From Gracilibacillus sp. YIM 98692 (GTDB lineage: Bacteria; Bacillota; Bacilli; Bacillales; Amphibacillaceae): 57,401 nt of DNA. The notes under the pieces are model-generated. The model saw only the letters and a list, made by a program, of their open reading frames with translations, had not been told where the DNA came from and did no database searches. Positions within the stretch are counted from its first letter, which is position 1. Every line of letters starts with the position of its first letter. The position numbers and the translations under genes are program-made. Positions 1 through 9,945 of this stretch are shown here, in pieces. The stretch is from positions 1-57,401 of the forward strand of contig NZ_WIXM01000025.1 in NCBI RefSeq assembly GCF_010993965.1. Reading direction: 5' to 3'.

Positions 1-27
1 GAATACTAATCGATCGAGGACTTAACT
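1..27 (+). rRNA. 23S rRNA, 3' end only
   Basis: The first bases match the conserved 3' terminus of Bacillus 23S rRNA (TACTAATCGATCGAGGACTT). Only the last two dozen bases are inside the window. It is followed by a short spacer and the 5S gene, as in a standard rrn operon. The exact 3' base is uncertain by a few positions. Confidence 0.9.
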
Positions 28-173
28 ATACTGATGAACGCTTTAAACCGTTTGGTTTTGATGTCTATTTTTCTTATCTAGTTTTTAGGGTATATCCTTT
101 TTAAAACGAAAAGGATGATTGACTAAGATCGTCACATCGATGTGACAACGTCGATCGACCTGCATTCAGCAGG

Positions 174-289
174 CCTGGTAACGATAGCGGAGAGGTCACA
201 CCTGTTTCCATGCCGAACACAGCAGTTAAGCTCTCCAGCGCCCATGGTAGTTGGGGCTTTGCCCCCGCAAGAGTAGGACGTTGCCAGGC
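174..289 (+). rRNA. 5S rRNA
   Basis: This 116-nt segment has the signature of Firmicute 5S rRNA: GATAGCGGAGAGGTCACACC near the 5' end, CCGAACACAGCAGTTAAG in the middle and GAGTAGGACG near the 3' end. The two termini (CCTGGTAAC and GTTGCCAGG) pair to form helix I. It ends the rRNA operon, and no tRNA genes follow. Confidence 0.97.
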
Positions 290-300
290 AATACAAAGTA

Positions 301-347
301 AAGCTGACTCAAATGATCGCAATTAGCGAATTTGAGTCAGCTTTTTT
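301..347 (+). terminator. rRNA operon terminator
   Basis: A 14-bp stem (AAGCTGACTCAAAT with ATTTGAGTCAGCTT) followed by a run of T lies 12 nt after 5S, as expected for an intrinsic terminator of an rrn operon. Confidence 0.92.
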
Positions 348-361
348 ATTGGCTCTATTAT

Positions 362-1125
362 ATATGTTGGGGTATGGAAAAATTAAGCATAAGAAAACAC
401 GCAAGCTCCTATATCATTTACACTTGAATTGACTAGAAACAAATCAAAGGGATAGGAGTTGCGTGTACATGCAGTTTAACATGAATTTACCTGGATTAGA
501 AAGTGTTATCGTTACGACAGATGGAGGAGCTAGAGGGGAATTTTTACTTACATGTAGAGTTACCTATTATAAAGCACCGATGTCCTGTTGTGGGGAGAGG
601 ACAAGCCGAATTCATGACTATAGAATACAAAAGGTACAGCACTTAAAGGTATTTAAACGAACATCATATTTGTTTTATCGAAAGCGTAAGTATGTTTGTT
701 CATGTGGGAAGCGATTTGCTGAAAACAACCAAGTAGTAGATCGGTATCAAAGACATTCAAAGGAATGGAATCAAGCCCTTGGCCTTTGTGTTATTAAGGG
801 GAAAAACTTCAAAGATACTGCTAGTCAGTTTAGAACGTCTCAAACGACAGCTATACGCAGATTTAATCAGATATCAGCTGTTAGTTTAGAAGAAGTGGAC
901 ACATTACCGCCAGTAAATGCCAAGCGGAAGTTTTAAATAGCCTTGCCCTTGGATATAACAATGGGGTTGTAGAGGGATTAAATAACCAAACAAAGGATAT
1001 GAAACGTAATGTATTTGCTTTAAACGATATGATCGAGTAAGGTTACGTGTATTACTGTAATACTAATTTAAGGATGATCTCAAGCAGGTTAAGGGATAGG
1101 AGCAAATACTCCTACCCCAACATTT
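362..1125 (+). mobile_element. ISL3-family insertion sequence, internally deleted
   Basis: Inverted ends are visible: ATGTTGGGGTA at 364-374 and its complement TACCCCAACAT at 1113-1123. They enclose a transposase remnant. The interval is about 760 bp, roughly half a full ISL3 element, because most of the catalytic region has been lost. It sits directly downstream of the rRNA operon terminator. The element can no longer move by itself. Confidence 0.75.
463..1040 (+). pseudogene. ISL3-family transposase remnant
   Basis: The first 150 or so residues keep the N-terminal zinc-finger part of ISL3 transposases (cysteine pairs in APMSCCGERTSR and KYVCSCGKRF) and the following helix-turn-helix. The frame then stops at 936. 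After a shift, residues ALGYNNGVVEGLNNQTKDMK and the stop at 1038-1040 match the conserved C-terminal NG-x-EG-x-N block of the family. The DDE catalytic core between them is deleted, so no active enzyme is possible. The coding start is preceded by GATAGGAG, and ATG 463 or 469 would both fit. Confidence 0.8.
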
Positions 1126-1260
1126 GACGTAGAACTGGAATTCAAGAAAAATCCGAGATCGCTATAAATAAATGTAAAATAACGACGTAATCCAAGCCAG
1201 GTTGCATTGCAATCTGACGAAATGATTGCTAAAACATTATTCTTATTATAAAATGCTACC

Positions 1261-2529
1261 TTACCTGCTCATACTTTCCCAAGCAGCATGCATTCCAGCT
1301 ACTCTACCAGTTACCATAGCTGCTGTTATATTGTAGCCGCCTGTATATCCATGAATATCTAAAATCTCACCACTGAAGTATAAACCGTTCATAAACTTGG
1401 ACTGCATGGTGCTTGGAATCACTTCTTTTATAGAAATTCCCCCACCAGTAACAAAAGCCTTTTTTATAGGTAAACTGTCATGTACTTTAAATCGGAAATC
1501 TTTTATGTAGTTCGTTATAGATTCTAACTTTTCCCGGGAAATATTTGCACTATTCATTTGTGCATATATTTTATTTTGTTCAAGAATAAAGTCTAAATAT
1601 CTTTCAGGAATGAACCCTTTTAGTACATTTTTAATACTTTTCTTAGGGTTTTCATTAACTAATGATAATATTTGATTGTAAAGATTGTTGTAATTCGTCA
1701 AAGGTAGAGCGTCAATTCCAACTTCTACTTCAATATTACCTTTCATCAGTAGTTTCACAATATATTGTGAACATCTTAATACGGCTGGTCCTGAAATGCC
1801 AAAATGGGTAAAAAGCATATCCATTTGATGTGTGATCTTCTTTTTTCCTTTTTCATCATAAACCGATAAAGCAATATCTCGTAACGCAAGGCCTTGAAGG
1901 GATTTCTGTTGGATAAACGTCTCTTCTGATACAATTGGAACTTCTGTTGGATAAATAGGTGTGATAGTATGGCCTGCTTTTTTTGCCCATGGATATCCGT
2001 CTCCTGTAGATCCAGTATGTGGCACGGCTTTTCCACCAACTGCAATGACAACTGTTTTCGTCTTTATTTTGTCACCATTCTCAAGAATAACAGTATGCTC
2101 GCTTTCTCCGTAGTCCATTGCTTTTACCGTCGTGTCTGTTTTGACTGTGACTTTCCATTTATCTAACTCATTTAACAAGGTTTTGACAACGTCTTGTGCA
2201 TTATTACTTTTAGGAAACATTCGTCCATGGTCTTCTTCCTTAAGGGCAACTCCAAGTTCTTCGAAATAATCGATAATATCGTAATTGTTAAATGTAGAAA
2301 AAGCACTATATAAAAAACGGCCATTCCCAGGTATGTGTTTAATTACTTCATCTTCTGGTAATCGGTTGGTTACATTACATCTTCCACCACCAGAAATTGC
2401 TAATTTTTTACCTAATTTATTACCTTTATCAATAAGTAATGTATCAACACCTTGTTCAGCTGCAGCGATAGCGGCCATTAAGCCTGAAGGTCCACCACCT
2501 ATTACGGTTACTTGATATGACATGTTCAT
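1261..2529 (-). CDS. NAD(P)/FAD-dependent oxidoreductase, HI0933/YtfP family
   Basis: A 422-residue flavoprotein with a dinucleotide-binding motif at the N terminus (IGGGPSG, residues 10-16), followed by the [13 protein letters not shown] segment typical of the HI0933-like family and a C-terminal FAD contact ([19 protein letters not shown]). B. subtilis YtfP is the likely counterpart and lies in the same neighbourhood. The substrate of this family in Bacilli is not established. A ribosome site AAGGAAGG precedes the paired starts ATG-AAC-ATG; either is possible. It is transcribed away from ytgP. Confidence 0.88.
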   Translation of the reverse strand: MNMSYQVTVIGGGPSGLMAAIAAAEQGVDTLLIDKGNKLGKKLAISGGGRCNVTNRLPEDEVIKHIPGNGRFLYSAFSTFNNYDIIDYFEELGVALKEEDHGRMFPKSNNAQDVVKTLLNELDKWKVTVKTDTTVKAMDYGESEHTVILENGDKIKTKTVVIAVGGKAVPHTGSTGDGYPWAKKAGHTITPIYPTEVPIVSEETFIQQKSLQGLALRDIALSVYDEKGKKKITHQMDMLFTHFGISGPAVLRCSQYIVKLLMKGNIEVEVGIDALPLTNYNNLYNQILSLVNENPKKSIKNVLKGFIPERYLDFILEQNKIYAQMNSANISREKLESITNYIKDFRFKVHDSLPIKKAFVTGGGISIKEVIPSTMQSKFMNGLYFSGEILDIHGYTGGYNITAAMVTGRVAGMHAAWESMSR

Positions 2530-2718
2530 TCGTCCTTCCTTCAGTTACGATAACAAATTTCTTCTGCAAATAAGCATATAGGAAATAAAGAGAGTAGTAA
2601 ATAGTAAAGGATTATGCTCTCACATTATTTGATTAGTATTGACAACTTTTCATAACAATAAAAAAATAGTTATGTTAAAATAGATACGATATTTTAATCA
2701 AGAATCTAGGGTGAAAAT

Positions 2719-4338
2719 ATGTCGAATTTATTACGCGGTACGATGCTTTTAACTGGGGCAAGTTTTTTATCAAAGTTTTTAGGGATGGTATATGTTATTC
2801 CTTTTACAAACATAGTGGAAGAAGAAGGTATGACATTATATAGCTATGCATACACCCCTTACAGCATCATTTTGAGTATTTCAACAGTTGGCGTTCCGTT
2901 AGCTGTTTCAAAATTTGTTTCCAAATATAATGCTCTAGACGATTATCATACAAGTATGAGAATGTTTAAATGGGGACTTTCGCTCATGGCGATTACAGGT
3001 TTTTTAGCATTTCTTGTCTTATTTTTCGGGGCTGAAACGATTGCTCGTTTTACCATTGATCCTAGAACAGAAGATATTACGATTGATGATGTAAAACATG
3101 TTATACAAATGGTCAGTGTTGCTTTAATCATTATTCCAGCTATGTCGATTGTTAGAGGCTTTTTTCAAGGACATCAGTCCATGGGACCTACCGCCGTGTC
3201 GCAAGTAGTGGAACAAATTGTGCGCATCTTATTTTTATTAATTTCCGTATTTATTATTATGGTATTATTAAATGGAGATGTGACGGTAGCTATTGGATAT
3301 GCCACTTTTGCCGCTTTTATTGGTGGTTTAGCTTCCTTTACAGTATTATACTGGTATTGGCAAAAACGTAAGGCTTATATAAAAGATAATGTTATCAAAC
3401 AAAAGAAAAAGTCTAATATACCTAAGGTTCACTTGTTTCAAGAGTTGTTTCGATATGCTGGCCCCTTCGTTTTAGTAGGTATTGCAACACCACTATATCA
3501 ACTTGTAGATCAATTTACTTTCAGTCGAGCGATGGCAGAAATTGGACAAGAGGATATCTCAAGCATCGCTTATTCCAGCTTTAACTTGCAAGGTCATAAA
3601 TTAGTGATTATTCCTGTTACAATTGCCACAGGGCTTTCTTTAGCGCTATTGCCAGAAATTACGAAAGCATTTAATTTAAATCAAATGACCCGAGTGAAAA
3701 ATCAGATTAATCAAGCTTTACAAATTATTATGTTTTTCGTTTTACCGTCTGTTTTTGGGTTGATGATTTTATCAGATGAAATATATGGATCGTTATTTGG
3801 TTATCGTACCATTGAAATATCTGGTCCTCTTTTTGCATGGTACACACCAGTTGCATTATGTTTTGCTTTTTTTACCGTCACTAGTTCCATCTTGCAGGGA
3901 ATTGAACAACAACGCTTTACAGTTATCAGCCTTACTGTTGGATTATTGATCAAGATATTATGTAATGCGTTGATGATACAAATGATTGGAGGAGCAAAAG
4001 GGGCAATCTTGACGACCATTGTTGCTTCAGGTGCAGCAGTTTTCTTAAACTTATGGCAAATTAAAAAAACGATTGGCTTTCCATACAGAAAGTTTATGAA
4101 ATTAACAGCCTTGATGGGGATTTTTACTGCAATCATGTCGATCATCTTGTTGCTTTTAAAATGGCTATTAGGGATTATCTTGAATTTCGATGACAACCGT
4201 TTGATCGCATTCATTGTGGTGATGATTACGGTTACTATTGGAGGAATAATTTATCTTTACTTAAGCTATGTCTCTACTTTGTTAGAAAGAGTCATAGGCA
4301 AAAAAATACGACCGTTAGATAAGTTATTCGGACGTTAA
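2719..4338 (+). CDS. ytgP: Lipid II flippase-type MOP exporter (YtgP/MurJ family)
   Basis: A 539-residue polytopic membrane protein of the polysaccharide transporter branch of the MOP superfamily, with about 14 hydrophobic segments. The N-terminal sequence with GASFLSKFLGMVYVIPF is typical of YtgP. In B. subtilis this protein acts as a MurJ-type flippase moving the peptidoglycan precursor lipid II across the membrane, redundantly with Amj. Length equals the family norm. It is followed after 21 bp by the pseudouridine synthase gene, which probably shares its transcript, as in B. subtilis. Confidence 0.93.
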   Translation: MSNLLRGTMLLTGASFLSKFLGMVYVIPFTNIVEEEGMTLYSYAYTPYSIILSISTVGVPLAVSKFVSKYNALDDYHTSMRMFKWGLSLMAITGFLAFLVLFFGAETIARFTIDPRTEDITIDDVKHVIQMVSVALIIIPAMSIVRGFFQGHQSMGPTAVSQVVEQIVRILFLLISVFIIMVLLNGDVTVAIGYATFAAFIGGLASFTVLYWYWQKRKAYIKDNVIKQKKKSNIPKVHLFQELFRYAGPFVLVGIATPLYQLVDQFTFSRAMAEIGQEDISSIAYSSFNLQGHKLVIIPVTIATGLSLALLPEITKAFNLNQMTRVKNQINQALQIIMFFVLPSVFGLMILSDEIYGSLFGYRTIEISGPLFAWYTPVALCFAFFTVTSSILQGIEQQRFTVISLTVGLLIKILCNALMIQMIGGAKGAILTTIVASGAAVFLNLWQIKKTIGFPYRKFMKLTALMGIFTAIMSIILLLLKWLLGIILNFDDNRLIAFIVVMITVTIGGIIYLYLSYVSTLLERVIGKKIRPLDKLFGR

Positions 4339-4359
4339 GTCAAGGATAGGAGGATATAA

Positions 4360-5076
4360 ATGCGGTTAGATAAGCTGCTTGCTAATATGGGAGTTGGCAG
4401 TAGAAAAGATGTGAAGAATTTAATCAAGAAAAAGAAAATACAAGTAAATGGTTCTATTGCGAAAAAACCGAATCAAATGATTGATCCTGAACAGGATGAA
4501 GTTATTTGTAATGGAGAGCAAATCCGTTATCAGAAATACATCTATTTAATGTTGCATAAACCAAAAGGTTATATTTCTGCGACACATGATGACTCTCAAC
4601 AGACTGTTCTTGACCTTATAGATCCATCGGACAAAGTATTGGAACCATTCCCAGTGGGACGTCTTGATAAAGATACGGAAGGTCTTTTGCTGCTAACAAA
4701 TAACGGACAGTTAGCCCATCAATTGCTTTCTCCTAAAAAACATGTAGAAAAAGCTTATATAGCACATGTTGATCATTCTGTTTCTTCAAAAGATATAGAA
4801 CTATTTGAAATAGGTATAGACATTGGAGAAAAGGAAATAACGCGGCCGGCGAAATTAGAAATATTAGACGAAACAGAAGCTAATAAGGTGAAAGTAACTA
4901 TTTCAGAAGGGAAATTTCATCAAATCAAACGAATGTTTCATGCATTGAATAATGAAGTTACTTATTTAAAACGCATTTCGATGGGGAGTTTGAGTCTTGA
5001 TAAATCAATTCAGCTAGGAGATTATCGTCATTTAACCGAAGATGAAATAGAAAAGCTAAAGAAAGATGGTACATAA
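4360..5076 (+). CDS. RsuA-family 16S rRNA pseudouridine synthase
   Basis: A 238-residue protein with an S4 RNA-binding domain at residues 1-50 (MRLDKLLANMGVGSRKDV) and an RsuA/RluB/E/F catalytic domain with the motif GRLDKDTEGLLLLTNNG; Asp103 is the expected catalytic residue. It should isomerise a uridine in small-subunit rRNA, as RsuA does at U516 in Escherichia coli. The start follows GGATAGGAGG. The gene lies 21 bp after ytgP and is probably co-transcribed. Confidence 0.92.
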   Translation: MRLDKLLANMGVGSRKDVKNLIKKKKIQVNGSIAKKPNQMIDPEQDEVICNGEQIRYQKYIYLMLHKPKGYISATHDDSQQTVLDLIDPSDKVLEPFPVGRLDKDTEGLLLLTNNGQLAHQLLSPKKHVEKAYIAHVDHSVSSKDIELFEIGIDIGEKEITRPAKLEILDETEANKVKVTISEGKFHQIKRMFHALNNEVTYLKRISMGSLSLDKSIQLGDYRHLTEDEIEKLKKDGT

Positions 5077-5110
5077 AAATGCCAGTATTAAAAAATACTG
5101 GCTATATAAA
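5075..5110 (-). terminator. Terminator downstream of ytzE
   Basis: GCCAGTATT at 5081-5089 pairs with AATACTGGC at 5094-5102. The T-run needed for termination (ATTTTTA) is on the minus strand, so it mainly serves ytzE and overlaps the end of the convergent pseudouridine synthase gene. Confidence 0.7.
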
Positions 5111-5139
5111 TACATATTATTTTTCATCTTTTCGTTATT

Positions 5140-5358
5140 CTAAGAAATTTTTACCTTTTTATTTGTGATTTTCCAACGTCCCCGATTAGGGCTATTGACA
5201 AGCCCATTATATGCTAGCAAGTGTAAATCTCGTTGTACTGTACGGTCAGTGATTCCAAACTCTTCAGCTATTTCACCCGTTGAAACTGGCCCATTTTCCC
5301 TGATAAACAAATAGACAGCTTTTACACGAGTGAGCATGCGGGTGGTTGATTGGCTCAA
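5140..5358 (-). CDS. ytzE: DeoR-type small HTH regulator (YtzE-like)
   Basis: A 72-residue protein consisting almost entirely of a DeoR-type winged helix-turn-helix (STGEIAEEFGITDRTVQRDL, about residues 26-45). It has no sugar-phosphate sensing domain, which fits YtzE of B. subtilis, whose gene has the same position and orientation. Its targets are unknown. It may bind DNA as a dimer and work without a ligand. Confidence 0.87.
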   Translation of the reverse strand: MSQSTTRMLTRVKAVYLFIRENGPVSTGEIAEEFGITDRTVQRDLHLLAYNGLVNSPNRGRWKITNKKVKIS

Positions 5359-5497
5359 AAAATCACTCCTTAAAAGTTATCGGTAAACAGTAAGAGTATA
5401 TTCATGTTGTTGTTTCCATTTTACACTTTTCAAAAAAAATTATCTAGTTTCACAAATAAATTTACTGAAAATTTTAAAAAAAGGAGGTTTGATAATT

Positions 5498-6514
5498 GTG
5501 CATGTACTAAAAGCAATTATGAAAAAAATGATTAAAATCTCTAATTATATATTATTTACTACTAGTTTATTGTTGGTGCTTGTATCCTCCATTCTTATAG
5601 TATTATTAGAAAGGGAATCTTTCCCTACTTTTTTTGATGGTTTGTGGTGGGTTATGACAACAGTCACAACAGTCGGGTATGGCGATTATTATCCAGTTTC
5701 ATTTGGAGGTAGATTGCTAGCTTTATTTTTGTACATATTTGGCATAGGTCTGATAGGTGTAGCGATTGGAAAAATTATTGACGGTTTAGCTATTTATCGT
5801 AAAAAAAGAGAAGAAGGTGATATTGTGTATAAAGATAAAGGGCATTATGTGATTGTTGGCTGGTCTCAAAAAGCAAAATTTGCAATAAAAGAAATGTTAG
5901 ATACGAATAAAGATATTGATATTATTATTATTGATGATAAAGAAAAAGCTCCTTTATTAGACCATAATATTTATTATATAAAAGGGAATGCTTCGGAAAA
6001 GGAGACATTACTCAAGGCAAATATAAAAGATGCAAAATCTGTATTAGTTTTTTCAGATGATAATATTAACGATGGTCAATTAGCGGATGGAAAAACATTG
6101 TTAATTGCCTCTACAATCGAATCACTGGCACCGGATGTGCATACCATTGTGGAAGTAATGGAAGAAGATCACCTGAAAAATTTTGAATATATTAATATCG
6201 ATGAATTTATCATTTCTCATGAGACGATCTCTTCATTATTTGTGCGTTCTGCTTTTCGAAATGGCGTTTCTAATATATTCGGTCAATTATTAAGACGAAG
6301 TCAAGGTGATGACTTATATTATGTTCCTTTAAAAGAAGCTTGGAAAACATATCGAGATGCCTTTAATGATCTTCTTCAACAAGGAGCTACATTAGTTGCT
6401 GATCGAGATAAATTAAACATTAATCGAATGTTGGACGAATCATTATCAACCGATAGCGAATTATATGTAATATGTGATAAGGACACTTACAAACAAATTT
6501 TAGAAAGAAAGTGA
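5498..6514 (+). CDS. Two-TM potassium channel with RCK domain (YugO-like)
   Basis: About 338 residues: a first transmembrane helix, a pore loop with the potassium selectivity signature TVTTVGYGDYYP, a second helix (LFLYIFGIGLIGVAIG), then a cytoplasmic RCK/TrkA-N domain from about residue 115 (HYVIVGWSQKAKFAIKEML). This is the architecture of YugO, the B. subtilis channel used in biofilm electrical signalling, though the gene position differs. A strong AAGGAGG at 5481-5487 leaves only one base before the TTG at 5489, so GTG 5498, ten bases downstream, is the better start. Confidence 0.88.
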   Translation: MHVLKAIMKKMIKISNYILFTTSLLLVLVSSILIVLLERESFPTFFDGLWWVMTTVTTVGYGDYYPVSFGGRLLALFLYIFGIGLIGVAIGKIIDGLAIYRKKREEGDIVYKDKGHYVIVGWSQKAKFAIKEMLDTNKDIDIIIIDDKEKAPLLDHNIYYIKGNASEKETLLKANIKDAKSVLVFSDDNINDGQLADGKTLLIASTIESLAPDVHTIVEVMEEDHLKNFEYINIDEFIISHETISSLFVRSAFRNGVSNIFGQLLRRSQGDDLYYVPLKEAWKTYRDAFNDLLQQGATLVADRDKLNINRMLDESLSTDSELYVICDKDTYKQILERK

Positions 6515-6519
6515 TAAGG

Positions 6520-7071
6520 ATGCAAAATAAGCATTATTTCATCGCAGTAAAGCTGGATGAGCAATGTAAAAATTGGCTTATGGACATACAGAGTTATTTT
6601 AAGACATTGAATCTACCTTTTAAATCATGGGTTCACCGTGATGACTTTCATATTACTTTACAATTTTTAGGTGCACTTGAACAAGAAAAACTTCTATCTC
6701 TATCAGACGAGCTTGAGAAAATCAATAAGATACCAAAATTCGATTTAGAAATAGGTAATGTAGGGACTTTTGGAAAAAGTATTCAACCTAGAGTGCTTTG
6801 GGTGGATGTTGTAAAAAATAATGATTTAAACCATTTACACCAAAAAATCAAAGAAATATTAATCCAAATGACTCTACGAGTAGAAAAAAGACCGTATCGC
6901 CCCCATATCACGTTAGCAAAAAAATGGAGAGGGGAAGAGACGATTCATTTGAGCAAATCACATACAACCACAGAAATGAAAAAATTTCAAGTAGATCAAA
7001 TAGCTTTGTATGAGATCTATCCAAACGAAGAAGTAAAATATAAACCGATAAAAGTGATTTCATTAAAGTGA
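6520..7071 (+). CDS. thpR: RNA 2',3'-cyclic phosphodiesterase (ThpR/YtlP)
   Basis: About 183 residues with the two HxTx motifs that define the 2H phosphoesterase superfamily: HITL at residues 44-47 and HITL near residue 128. The family opens 2',3'-cyclic phosphates on RNA; the cellular substrate in Bacilli is unclear. B. subtilis ytlP has the same place next to ytlQ. ATG 6520 gives MQNKHYFIAV, which matches the family start better than the in-frame GTG 6511. The gene begins within a few bases of the channel gene's stop and is probably translationally coupled to it. Confidence 0.9.
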   Translation: MQNKHYFIAVKLDEQCKNWLMDIQSYFKTLNLPFKSWVHRDDFHITLQFLGALEQEKLLSLSDELEKINKIPKFDLEIGNVGTFGKSIQPRVLWVDVVKNNDLNHLHQKIKEILIQMTLRVEKRPYRPHITLAKKWRGEETIHLSKSHTTTEMKKFQVDQIALYEIYPNEEVKYKPIKVISLK

Positions 7072-7079
7072 GGGTGTTT

Positions 7080-7976
7080 ATGGCACAGCTAATTAAACTT
7101 GACAATTATATATCCAGATATGAACAGGATTTATACCATTATCCTAGTCAGTTTTCCAGGTTAAAAAAACAAAACTGGCAAAATCTAAAAAAAAAATGGG
7201 AGTCTAATGATTTCACAAACACTAATTCGACAATGGAATCAGACGAGTATGTTAGCAAATGGCACTGGAAAAACTTCTTTTTTAAAAAAGAGCAAGAGGA
7301 AATGGGAAATGATGAACAGGTACTGCCTAATTCCGAAGCACACCTTAAACAATTTTATTTGGATATGTTATTTCCTTTTCAATTAAAGTGGGCTTCTACT
7401 ACGTTAAAACGTAAGTCTTTTTTAGATAGAAAGTATTCGGATGATTTCCGGTTAAGATATCTACTACAGCGAATTCCAGATAATCATTTAGTGATGTATC
7501 TGCCTGTTTTTCAATTAAAGCATCAGCCAATGGATGGAGAAATTATGTTGATAAGTCCAGTTGGGGTAGAAATTATTACTTTTTTAGAGAGGTTTGACAA
7601 TCAAACATTTATTGCTGGGGATGATAGGGGATGGTTTGTGGAGGAAAACAACATTCGAACTAAGATATTAAGTCCGCTTATTTCTTTAAAAAGAACGGAA
7701 AAAGTAGTGCGTAGCATTTTCAAAAAAGCAGGTTTGGAATTTCCTATTCAAAAAATTGTCTTATCTCGGTCTAACCATATTGATTTTCAACAGGAGGCTT
7801 ATCAAACACGTTATGTGGGAGTAGAAGAGCATCTTACTTGGTTGAAAGAAAAGCAAAATTTATTATCTCCAATAAAACGCAGACAATTGCAGGCAGCAAA
7901 CCATTTGCTTTCTTATTGTGAGACTGTATCTGTACAAAGGTCAGAATGGGATGAAGAATCACAACCTTTTGTGTAA
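7080..7976 (+). CDS. ytlQ: YtlQ-like protein, possibly NERD-related
   Basis: About 298 residues, soluble and rich in charged residues, beginning MAQLIKLDNYISRYEQDLYHY. It is recognised by position (directly after thpR and before ytmP) and by its N terminus as the counterpart of B. subtilis YtlQ. The middle segment GEIMLISPVGVEIITFLE resembles the start of nuclease-related (NERD) domains, but I see no clear catalytic motif. ATG 7080 with GAGGGTG upstream is preferred over GTG 7068. Function unknown. Confidence 0.75.
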   Translation: MAQLIKLDNYISRYEQDLYHYPSQFSRLKKQNWQNLKKKWESNDFTNTNSTMESDEYVSKWHWKNFFFKKEQEEMGNDEQVLPNSEAHLKQFYLDMLFPFQLKWASTTLKRKSFLDRKYSDDFRLRYLLQRIPDNHLVMYLPVFQLKHQPMDGEIMLISPVGVEIITFLERFDNQTFIAGDDRGWFVEENNIRTKILSPLISLKRTEKVVRSIFKKAGLEFPIQKIVLSRSNHIDFQQEAYQTRYVGVEEHLTWLKEKQNLLSPIKRRQLQAANHLLSYCETVSVQRSEWDEESQPFV

Positions 7977-7978
7977 AT

Positions 7979-8006
7979 TTGACAAAATTCCTGATAAAAT
8001 TATAGA
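7979..8006 (+). promoter_or_regulatory. Candidate sigma-A promoter for ytmP
   Basis: TTGACA at 7979-7984 and TATAGA at 8001-8006 are separated by 16 bases. The site is about 110 bases ahead of the ytmP start and just after the ytlQ stop. Confidence 0.55.
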
Positions 8007-8117
8007 AAAATACAATTTATACTTGAAATCGAACCTACTTTTACGTTAATCTATTATTACTATTCCCATTTTTAGAAATAGTTCATAGATTATTAAGAGG
8101 AATTGAGGGTGACAGCT

Positions 8118-8921
8118 TTGGAACACATATTAGGAGAAGATTGGACAGTAGTATCTGCTGGCGGTTCAACTGGTACGGCATATTACGCGAAATCTAATCA
8201 AAAAAGACTATTCTTAAAACGTAATTCATCGCCATTCTTAGCAGTGCTTTCAGCTCAAGGTATTGTACCAAAGCTTGTATGGACCAAACGGTTAGAAAAT
8301 GGTGATGTTGTAACAGCGCAACAATGGTTAGATGGTAAAGCATTGAATCTAGAGGAAATGCAACATCCTAAAGTTGCTAGACTTTTAAGTAAGATTCATC
8401 ATTCCTCTGAACTGTTAGATATGTTATTACGAATTGAAAAAACAACTCTTACAGCTGATCACCATTTATTCAAAGTAAAACAAAAAGTGCAAATGAATTC
8501 ATTTGCAGCTTGTTCTTTAGTCATTCACAAAGCGGTTAAATACTTAGAAAGCCGTTTACCATATATGAATATCGATCATCCCGTTGTCTGCCACTGTGAT
8601 TTGAATCACCATAACTGGATGCTTTCCCAAAGTGGTGAATTATACTTAATTGATTGGGATAATGCACGTGTCGGCGATCCAGCTATGGACATAGGTCGTA
8701 TTTTACAATCTTATATACCGAAAGAAGATTGGAATCAATGGTTATCTAATTACGGGATAGAAAACAGCGAAGAGCTAATGCAGCGAATGCATTGGTATTT
8801 AATGATTGATGAAATCTCTGGTTATATTTGGTGTGTGAATAATTATAAAAATAAAGAAGCCAACCAACATTTAAATGAATTAATTAAGCTTCTTGAACAA
8901 ATTAATAATTGGAATCTTTAA
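8118..8921 (+). CDS. ytmP: Aminoglycoside-phosphotransferase-fold kinase (YtmP)
   Basis: About 267 residues of the APH/choline-kinase-like fold. The catalytic loop CHCDLNHHNWML and the metal-binding segment LYLIDWDNARVGDPAMDIG are both intact, so it is likely an active small-molecule kinase. The substrate is not known. B. subtilis ytmP occupies the same place before trmB. TTG 8118 (giving MEHILGEDW) has GAGGGTG about eight bases upstream and matches the family N terminus; TTG 8103 and GTG 8109 are alternatives. The 3' end overlaps the convergent ytzH-like gene by 20 bases. Confidence 0.88.
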   Translation: MEHILGEDWTVVSAGGSTGTAYYAKSNQKRLFLKRNSSPFLAVLSAQGIVPKLVWTKRLENGDVVTAQQWLDGKALNLEEMQHPKVARLLSKIHHSSELLDMLLRIEKTTLTADHHLFKVKQKVQMNSFAACSLVIHKAVKYLESRLPYMNIDHPVVCHCDLNHHNWMLSQSGELYLIDWDNARVGDPAMDIGRILQSYIPKEDWNQWLSNYGIENSEELMQRMHWYLMIDEISGYIWCVNNYKNKEANQHLNELIKLLEQINNWNL

Positions 8922-9186
8922 TTGCTTGTAACCAGTTTTCAATATCATGCTGATGGTATTCAATATGTTGATTAAGATTGGCAGATGATTCCCCGACTGT
9001 ACTATATTGATAAATAAAATCCAGATGTTCAAACAATTTAGATTGTTGAATATTTGGATTTTCTTGAATGGATTTAATTAATCTAGATATTTGTTGACAT
9101 TCAGATGTACTTCCACAACACTCTTCAGCTTGCAGACTAAGTAAGTCATGCAATAGATCAAGTTGATTATTCATATTTAAAGACAT
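8902..9186 (-). CDS. ytzH: YtzH-like protein
   Basis: A 94-residue, mostly helical small protein with a Cys-Cys pair (EECCGSTSECQQI). It is placed and oriented as B. subtilis ytzH, between ytmP and trmB on the opposite strand. No enzymatic motif is visible and the function is unknown. The start is preceded by AAGGTGGGAT on the minus strand. Confidence 0.82.
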   Translation of the reverse strand: MSLNMNNQLDLLHDLLSLQAEECCGSTSECQQISRLIKSIQENPNIQQSKLFEHLDFIYQYSTVGESSANLNQHIEYHQHDIENWLQAIKDSNY

Positions 9187-9300
9187 TGATCAATCCCACC
9201 TTTTAAATTTATGTTGTACGAATTTGTTTAGAATATGCAATAAAAGAAATAATAAAATTTAGAAGTATCCAGTATTGGATTTAAGAAGGAGTTATGGTTT

Positions 9301-9945
9301 ATGAGAGCGAGATATAAGCCTTGGGCTGATAATTATTTGAGAGAAAATCATGATATTATGGAATTACATCCATATTCACATAAAGGCAGATGGAATAACG
9401 TATTTAGTGCACCCGCTTCTCCATTGCATTTAGAGATTGGAACAGGGAAAGGACAATTTATCGCTGGAATGGCAAAGCAGTTTCCTAACATAAACTTTGT
9501 TGGCATGGAAGTAGTAAAAAGTATTATTGTGTCTGCAGTGGATAAAGTAAGTCAAGAAAGTATATCGAACGTAAGGTTAATCAATGAAAATGCTCATGAT
9601 CTTTTAGAGATCTTTGCAGAAAATGAAGTGGACACGATTTATTTAAATTTCTCAGACCCATGGCCAAAAAATAGACATGAGAAAAGAAGGTTAACTTACT
9701 ATACATTTTTAGAGAAATATAAACATATATTAAAACCTAATGGCCAAATCATTCTAAAAACAGATAATCAACAGCTGTTTGAATACTCTCTCGTTAGTTT
9801 TTCCCAGTATGGCTGTGTAATGGATGAGGTTTCCGTCGATTTACATAAAAAAGAGGATCCAGAAAATATAATGACAGAATACGAAGAAAAATTTTCTGCT
9901 AAAGGACAACCGATATATCGTTGTAAAGTACGGTTTTTAATGTAA
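9301..9945 (+). CDS. trmB: tRNA (guanine-N7)-methyltransferase
   Basis: A 214-residue class I SAM methyltransferase with the SAM-binding motif LEIGTGKGQFI (about residues 41-51) and the TrmB signature SDPWPKNRHEKRRLT. It makes m7G46 in tRNA. AAGGAG precedes the ATG. The stop codon coincides with the outer end of a 120-bp palindromic repeat (9945-10068). Confidence 0.95.
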   Translation: MRARYKPWADNYLRENHDIMELHPYSHKGRWNNVFSAPASPLHLEIGTGKGQFIAGMAKQFPNINFVGMEVVKSIIVSAVDKVSQESISNVRLINENAHDLLEIFAENEVDTIYLNFSDPWPKNRHEKRRLTYYTFLEKYKHILKPNGQIILKTDNQQLFEYSLVSFSQYGCVMDEVSVDLHKKEDPENIMTEYEEKFSAKGQPIYRCKVRFLM